DNA from: Rs1 sp000416275
Lineage (GTDB): Bacteria; Pseudomonadota; Gammaproteobacteria; Pseudomonadales; Balneatricaceae
Reading direction: 5' to 3'
DNA: 64,000 nucleotides
Assembly (NCBI GenBank): GCA_965243635.1
Contig: OZ251574.1
Location: 2,356,001 to 2,420,000, forward strand
Below are positions 60,003-64,000 of the stretch, piece after piece. Position numbers and translations under genes: made by a program. The stretch's first letter is position 1, and each line of letters starts with the position of its first letter. Under the pieces are notes generated by a model. It was not told the DNA's origin and searched no databases. It saw only the letters and a program-made list of their open reading frames with translations.

Positions 60003-60680
60003 CTAGGTAAAAAGGTTAGTCGGAAACGTATCAGACGGTTAATGAAGGAAGAAAACCTTGAAGCGAAAATAACAAAAGCCTTTAAAGTAACAACGGACTC
60101 TCAACATAATAAACCCGTTGCTGAAAATATACTCAATAGGGAGTTTTCTCCAGAATGTCCAGATCAGGTATACGTTGGTGATATTACCTATATACAAACT
60201 TTAGAGGGATGGCTGTATCTGTCTGTTTTCATAGATCTCTATTCTAGAACCGTCGTAGGTTGGTCGATGGACAAGAGGATGCCTGCAACACTGGTCACTG
60301 ATTCCTTAGAGATGGCGCTGCGTAAACGGAAGCCTAAAGCTGGGTTAATAGTGCACAGTGATCGCGGCAGCCAATACGTTTCAGATAGTTATCAGGCACT
60401 CTTAAAGAAGAATAAGTATATTTGCAGCATGAGTAGAAAAGGTAATTGCTGGGATAATGCACCATCGGAAAGCTTCTTTCATACTTTAAAAACCGAGATG
60501 GTTCATCACGAGAAATTTAAAACAAGGAGTGATGCTAAGCAGGCCATATTTGAATATATTGAGGTGTTTTATAACCGCCGGAGAAAACATTCAACCATTG
60601 GTTACGTAGCTCCAATGGAATACGATGAAGCATATAGAAAAGCTGCTTAGAAATATGTCCGGAAAAGTCTTGCCAGATCA

Positions 60681-60852
60681 CTCTTGATTCTACAGAGGTT
60701 AGAAAAATACCCGCTGAACCTATGGGTTTTATGCAGGGATGCATTTATTGAGCGAATGCAGGGCGCATTTGAGCTTGCAGCTAAGATTTTTCAATTCCAC
60801 TGTAAAACCAATATCTGACACTCTGTATTCACTTTGAAGTCACGGATCCAGG
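60681..60852. repeat. Right fragment of the foldback repeat interrupted by the composite transposon
   Basis: CTCTTGATTCTACAGAGG to GAAGTCACGGATCCAGG, continuing the left fragment at 54083-54118. This copy keeps the full centre, including TGCATTTATTGAGCGAATGC. Confidence 0.9.
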
Positions 60853-60893
60853 ATAAAGGTAGACAGCTTCAACATGAGTACAAACCCATTAAT

Positions 60894-61751
60894 ATGATCA
60901 ATAAAAGATATCAGTTGCAAACACATATTTTGCAGCTCTCGCAAATAAACTATTGCTACCATCACTATCAAAGCAGAAAGGTCGATAATGGCCGCTGTTT
61001 GATTTTGTTGCACGGCGCTGGAGTTGCCGGGCAAAATACCTGGGCGCCAATTGTCGCCATGTTAGATCAATGGCAGCACATTATTGTGCCCGATCTTCGC
61101 GGTATGGGTGAAACGGTGCACCGATCAGCGACAGAGCAGGGTTTTAGTGTAGAGGACTTGGTCGATGATCTTCAGCATTTAGTTGAACACTTAGCTTGGC
61201 AGTGCTTTGATTTAGGTGGCTATTCGCTAGGTGGATTGGTTTCTATGTTGTACAAGCAGCGCTATCCGCATTTAGTGCGACAGCAATATGTACTAGAACC
61301 CGGCTTGTTAGACCGTCAGCAGTGGGCCGACTCACAGGCGCTGCGCCTCAAGTATGCAGAGGCGGTTGCTCGCTTGCGTCATGGGGATGCGCGCGCTGGA
61401 GTGAAACAGTTCTTAGCGACTATTTCTCCGCATCGTAAAAGCTTGCCCGCTGCCGAAAGTTTAGCAATCGACCGATTAATGCAGCGCTACTTGGGCTTTG
61501 CCAATGCTTTAGAGGCGGTAAACAACGCGGCCTTGAATATCAACAGAGATCAATTGGTTGCTGATCAAGGAAATATTATTAGTATGGTCGGCGGTTTGAG
61601 TGTCGAATCAATGCACCTTTACCATCAGCAGTTATCTAGCGAGCACAGCCTGTGGCAATACGAGAATATATTGGGCACCGATCATTCGCTCCCCTATCAA
61701 AAGCCGCGCCAAATCGCTCGGCTGCTCAATGCTAGTGTGTTACATCACTAG
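60894..61751 (+). CDS. Alpha/beta-hydrolase fold protein
   Basis: 285 residues from the ATG at 60894; earlier in-frame starts fall in the foldback repeat. 'LILLHGAGVAGQNTWAPIVAML' (oxyanion region), 'IIVPDLRGMGET' and the nucleophile elbow 'DLGGYSLGGLVSML' (G-x-S-x-G) mark an esterase/epoxide-hydrolase/lipase-type enzyme; the catalytic His is probably in 'LGTDHSLPYQKP'. No signal peptide. Standalone, between the repeat and the prp regulatory region. The substrate is unknown. The repeat ends about 40 bp upstream of the start codon and may supply or block the promoter. Confidence 0.85.
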   Translation: MINKRYQLQTHILQLSQINYCYHHYQSRKVDNGRCLILLHGAGVAGQNTWAPIVAMLDQWQHIIVPDLRGMGETVHRSATEQGFSVEDLVDDLQHLVEHLAWQCFDLGGYSLGGLVSMLYKQRYPHLVRQQYVLEPGLLDRQQWADSQALRLKYAEAVARLRHGDARAGVKQFLATISPHRKSLPAAESLAIDRLMQRYLGFANALEAVNNAALNINRDQLVADQGNIISMVGGLSVESMHLYHQQLSSEHSLWQYENILGTDHSLPYQKPRQIARLLNASVLHH

Positions 61752-61924
61752 GACTCTGTTGGGGGGCTAGTTCGTTGCTGAAAAAGAAGGTTTGAGAGTG
61801 GGCGGGGAAACTGGCTCAGTGCTGATTTTTCGCAGTAGCTTAGTGTTTAGTGGGCCAGGCTCCTGGCGTTCAAGCAGCTGTTTATTTCAAGCGCTGTCGA
61901 TACTTTGATGTTCAGCATAATGTT

Positions 61925-61934
61925 TTGTCGACAA
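61925..61934. promoter_or_regulatory. GntR-type palindrome, site 1
   Basis: TTGTCGACAA, perfect 10-bp palindrome; 325 bp upstream of the GntR gene start. Confidence 0.65.
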
Positions 61935-62070
61935 TGACTGTCTGCTATTTGAGTCTTATTGATGTTTAGTGATGTGGTTGATGACTAACTAACTGGATAT
62001 TGTTAACAAAACATAGAAAACAGATTGATATTTAGCAGTTTTCAAGCGCTACTCAGCTATATGATAATAA

Positions 62071-62082
62071 ATTGTCGACAAT
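62071..62082. promoter_or_regulatory. GntR-type palindrome, site 2
   Basis: ATTGTCGACAAT, perfect 12-bp palindrome; 179 bp upstream of the GntR gene start. Confidence 0.75.
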
Positions 62083-62139
62083 AGTCGAAAGTCTATGTTG
62101 ACCATCGCTGTAAAGCAGGGTATGGTTTGATTGCCGTAG

Positions 62140-62151
62140 ATTGTTGACAAT
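62140..62151. promoter_or_regulatory. GntR-type palindrome, site 3
   Basis: ATTGTTGACAAT, same motif with one mismatch; about 99 bp upstream of the GntR gene start, a position where a bound regulator could act on the promoter. Confidence 0.7.
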
Positions 62152-62249
62152 ATTACTGAGTCAGTGTTGGTAAGTAAATAGAGGCAAACTGAATATACGG
62201 ATTAATGACAGTCATAAAACTTCTCTATTTAATCAATGTTAGGTGAAAT

Positions 62250-62969
62250 GTGAGTAAACAAGCAGCTGTTGAAAATAGCAAAATTTTAAAAAAAGCCCCG
62301 ACCAAACTGAAACAAGTAGTCACGGACAATACCTTGGCAACTAATGTGATGAACATGTTGGTCACGGCTATCGTCAAAGGGGATATCGCCCCGGGGACAA
62401 AAATTAGTGAACCTGAATTGGCCAGAGCTTATGGCATCAGCCGTGGGCCTTTACGAGAGGCGATCCGCCGTTTGGAGGGCTTGCGTCTGGTTGAACTTAA
62501 GCCGCATGTTGGCGCGAGGGTAGTACAGTTAAGTGTTAAAGAGCTGATCGAGATTTACCGCGTTCGAGAAGCGTTAGAGGGGATGGCTGCTCGTCTCGCT
62601 GCGCAGCATATGAGTCAGCAAGAAATCGATGATTTACGCAGTTTGCTGGATAATCATGAAAAAACTATCTGCGAGTTAGATGGTTTATCTTACTTCCAAA
62701 AGGAAGGCGATTTAGATTTCCACTATCGAATAGTTAAGGGCAGCAAGAATGCGAAAATGCTGGAGTTACTCGGTAGTGATTTATACCACTTAGTGCGCAT
62801 GTATAGATACCAATTTAGCGTGTCTAGCTCGCGTCCTAAAAGAGCACTCAAAGAACACCGTCAAATTGTTGATGCGATTGAATCCCGTGATCCAGAACTG
62901 GCCGAAATATTAATGAGACGGCATATCAGCGCGGCTCGAATCAATATCGAAGAAAAATTAGATCAATAA
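62250..62969 (+). CDS. GntR-family (FadR subfamily) regulator of the 2-methylcitrate locus
   Basis: 239 residues, GTG start after AGGTG. The winged helix lies at about 25-95 ('VMNMLVTAIVKGDIAPGTKISEPELARAYGISRGPLREAIRRLEGLRLVELKPHVGARV'). The C-terminal FCD domain (about 105-225) carries probable metal/effector His residues ('DLDFHYRIVKGS', 'EHRQIVDAIESRD', 'MRRHISAARINI'). Upstream of prpB a regulator of this type, rather than the Fis-type PrpR, controls propionate catabolism in several gammaproteobacteria. The three palindromes upstream suggest autoregulation and control of prpB. Confidence 0.9.
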   Translation: MSKQAAVENSKILKKAPTKLKQVVTDNTLATNVMNMLVTAIVKGDIAPGTKISEPELARAYGISRGPLREAIRRLEGLRLVELKPHVGARVVQLSVKELIEIYRVREALEGMAARLAAQHMSQQEIDDLRSLLDNHEKTICELDGLSYFQKEGDLDFHYRIVKGSKNAKMLELLGSDLYHLVRMYRYQFSVSSSRPKRALKEHRQIVDAIESRDPELAEILMRRHISAARINIEEKLDQ

Positions 62970-63123
62970 AAATATTTATTAATCGGTTGAGCTAAGCCTG
63001 TCGGCAGACGCTCGTCCCCATCAAAATAATCCTGAAACATTGCATGGTTGATGATCGTTGTCACTGCGCGTATTTACGGTGCTATGACTCGCGTTTTTCA
63101 GGCTAAATACAGAGGTAAACTCA

Positions 63124-64000
63124 ATGACATCTTTAACTGCTGGCGCTCGTTTTCGCAAAGCCCTCGCTGAACATTCACCGCTGCAAATTGTCGGTACTGT
63201 CAATGCCTATCACGCGATGATGGCTGAGCGTGTCGGGCACAGTGCGGTGTACTTATCAGGGGGCGGGGTTGCCAATGCATCTTACGGATTGCCCGATTTA
63301 GGCATGACTTCAATGAATGATGTGTTGGAAGATGTACGACGTATTACCAGCGCCGTTGAAACACCGCTAATGGTCGATATTGATACCGGCTGGGGTGGCG
63401 CGTTTAACATTGGTCGCGCAGTTAAAGAAATGCAAAAAGCCGGTGCGGCGGCGGTGCATTTAGAAGATCAAGTGGCGCAAAAGCGCTGCGGTCATCGGCC
63501 GAATAAAGAGATCGTGTCACTAGAGGAAATGGTTGATCGAGTTAAAGCCGCAGTCGATGCTAAGACCGATGATGACTTCTTCATCGTCGCCCGTACCGAT
63601 TCATTTCAAATGGAGGGCTTAAATGCCGCTGTGGATCGGGCCCAAGCTTGTTTAGAAGCCGGTGCCGATGGCATATTCGCCGAGGCAGTACATACTCTAG
63701 AAGATTACTCAGCATTCTCAAAAGGTATCAATGGCGGGCATTTACTGGCCAATATTACCGAGTTTGGAGCCACGCCGCTCTTTAATAAAACCGAGCTTGC
63801 TGAAAACGGTGCCACTATGGTGCTCTATCCTCTGTCAGCATTTAGAGCGGCCAATAAAGCGGCGCTAAATGTCTACCAGACGCTATTAAGTGACGGCGAT
63901 CAAAAAGCGGTACTAGATACTATGCAGACACGTATGGAGCTGTACGATTTTTTAAATTATCACGATTTCGAACAAAAACTCGACGCACTATTTGCAAAAG
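63124..64000 (+). CDS. prpB: 2-methylisocitrate lyase, 3' end beyond window
   Basis: 292 codons are present and the frame is still open at the window edge, near the normal length of about 295. PrpB cleaves 2-methylisocitrate to pyruvate and succinate, the last step of the methylcitrate cycle for propionate use. Motifs: 'GTVNAYHAMMAERVGHSAVYLSGGGVANASYGLPD', 'MVDIDTGWGG' (Mg-binding Asp residues) and 'HLEDQVAQKRCGHRPNKEI' with the catalytic Cys near residue 122. It starts 154 bp after the GntR stop and is likely the first gene of a prpBC-type operon continuing to the right. Confidence 0.96.
   Translation, partial: MTSLTAGARFRKALAEHSPLQIVGTVNAYHAMMAERVGHSAVYLSGGGVANASYGLPDLGMTSMNDVLEDVRRITSAVETPLMVDIDTGWGGAFNIGRAVKEMQKAGAAAVHLEDQVAQKRCGHRPNKEIVSLEEMVDRVKAAVDAKTDDDFFIVARTDSFQMEGLNAAVDRAQACLEAGADGIFAEAVHTLEDYSAFSKGINGGHLLANITEFGATPLFNKTELAENGATMVLYPLSAFRAANKAALNVYQTLLSDGDQKAVLDTMQTRMELYDFLNYHDFEQKLDALFAK

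Larger units (their letters stand above)
58032..60650 (+). pseudogene. IS3-family orfB (rve integrase) split by IS1380
   Basis: The first part (to 58279) reads ...MCRVLCVSRSGFYEWFKRP...KIYGTRRIQSDLVDL, then IS1380 intervenes and the frame resumes at 60003 with GKKVSRKRIRRLMKEENL. Removing IS1380 plus one CTAG restores an intact frame through the rve core: 'DQVYVGDITYIQT' (Asp), 'LIVHSDRGSQYVS' (Asp) and 'CWDNAPSESFFHTLKTE' (Glu). The downstream half could be read from an internal start but lacks the N-terminal HTH_21 region. Confidence 0.9.
54119..60680. mobile_element. Composite transposon bounded by IS3-family copies (about 6.56 kb)
   Basis: The outer left end is an IS3 left terminus (TGATGTGG...CCGGACA) and the outer right end an IS3 right terminus (...CCAGATCA). 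CTC is duplicated outside both, a normal IS3 3-bp duplication. The inner flanks differ (left copy cut by IS66; GTA before the right copy), so the outer ends moved as one unit. Contents in order: IS3 5' fragment, IS66 element, a 740-bp segment with one small gene, and a complete IS3 containing IS1380. Confidence 0.8.
57697..60680 (+). mobile_element. IS3-family insertion sequence, right copy, interrupted by IS1380
   Basis: The 25-bp terminal repeats start TGATGTGG (left) and, read inward from the right, TGATCTGG, both ending CCGGACA. Subtracting the 1719-bp IS1380 and its 4-bp duplication leaves 1261 bp, a typical IS3 size. It carries orfA, a slippery A6G at 58025-58031 and orfB in the -1 frame. 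Confidence 0.93.
61752..62249. other. Long regulatory region upstream of the GntR-prpB locus
   Basis: 498 bp without a gene. It holds three copies of an ATTGTCGACAAT-type palindrome (61925, 62071 and 62140), annotated separately. AGGTG just before 62250 is the ribosome site. Confidence 0.7.

Noticed and set aside
59940..60650. Independent integrase gene starting at 59940
   Set aside because: The first codons lie in the IS1380 end; the frame is the second half of the interrupted IS3 orfB.

Overview
The window looks like chromosome of a marine-type gammaproteobacterium. The Pseudomonas-type DapD, the purM-purN-DUF3108 block divergent from a PerM-family gene, the nickel superoxide dismutase with its SodX protease, and a GntR regulator next to prpB together suggest the Cellvibrionales/Pseudomonadales side. 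This is inference from gene content; no rRNA or tRNA gene was seen. The sequence is moderately AT-rich and heavily invaded by insertion sequences and short foldback repeats.

Region 1-12.8 kb is a metal-acquisition and mobile-element zone. A partial IS66-type element truncates a small exported-protein gene (1-698). A solute-binding protein (1713-2528) is followed by a TonB-dependent receptor, an O-methyltransferase-like enzyme, an MFS transporter and a convergent AraC-type regulator that has a Fur-box-like site (3067-8508). Next come a HupE/UreJ-type membrane protein and a DUF4198 periplasmic protein with twin Fur-like boxes (8710-10715). An IS110/IS1111-type element then sits inside the terminal inverted repeat of a foldback element (11237-12790).

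Region 12.9-22.5 kb is one compact ferric-chelate module: a secreted beta-propeller-like protein, a DUF2271 protein, an 884-residue PepSY/flavodoxin/FAD-NAD(P)H reductase fusion, and a FecBCDE-like binding-protein-dependent importer. The apparent logic is capture, import and reductive release of iron.

Region 22.7-38.1 kb mixes housekeeping genes with insertions: a TetR regulator, a beta-ketoacyl-ACP synthase gene split by an IS4-like element, an SGNH hydrolase, a VOC protein, dapD, a HAD phosphatase gene split by a structured foldback element, a degenerate HD-GYP protein, a second IS4-like copy itself split by an IS66-type element, folD and murB. Region 38.2-45.7 kb carries an IS1595 remnant, a REC-PAS-GGDEF-EAL protein with a degenerate EAL domain, and a large hybrid histidine kinase.

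Region 45.7-54 kb is mostly core genes: sodX and sodN, yfcL-like, DUF3108, purN, purM, a PerM/AI-2E family protein, a GNAT acetyltransferase, dsbB and a MATE pump. Region 54.1-60.7 kb is a nested composite transposon bounded by IS3-family copies, containing an IS66 element, a tiny Cys-containing gene and an IS1380 element; the whole unit lies in another copy of the foldback repeat. The window ends with an alpha/beta hydrolase and a GntR-prpB propionate (2-methylcitrate) locus preceded by three TTGTCGACAA-type palindromes.

The main recurring structure is a roughly 211-bp foldback repeat (ends ACCTGAATC...GATTCAGGT) present about ten times as full, deleted, degenerate or interrupted copies. Intact copies have 3-bp target duplications. 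The repeat also serves as a landing site for other mobile elements.
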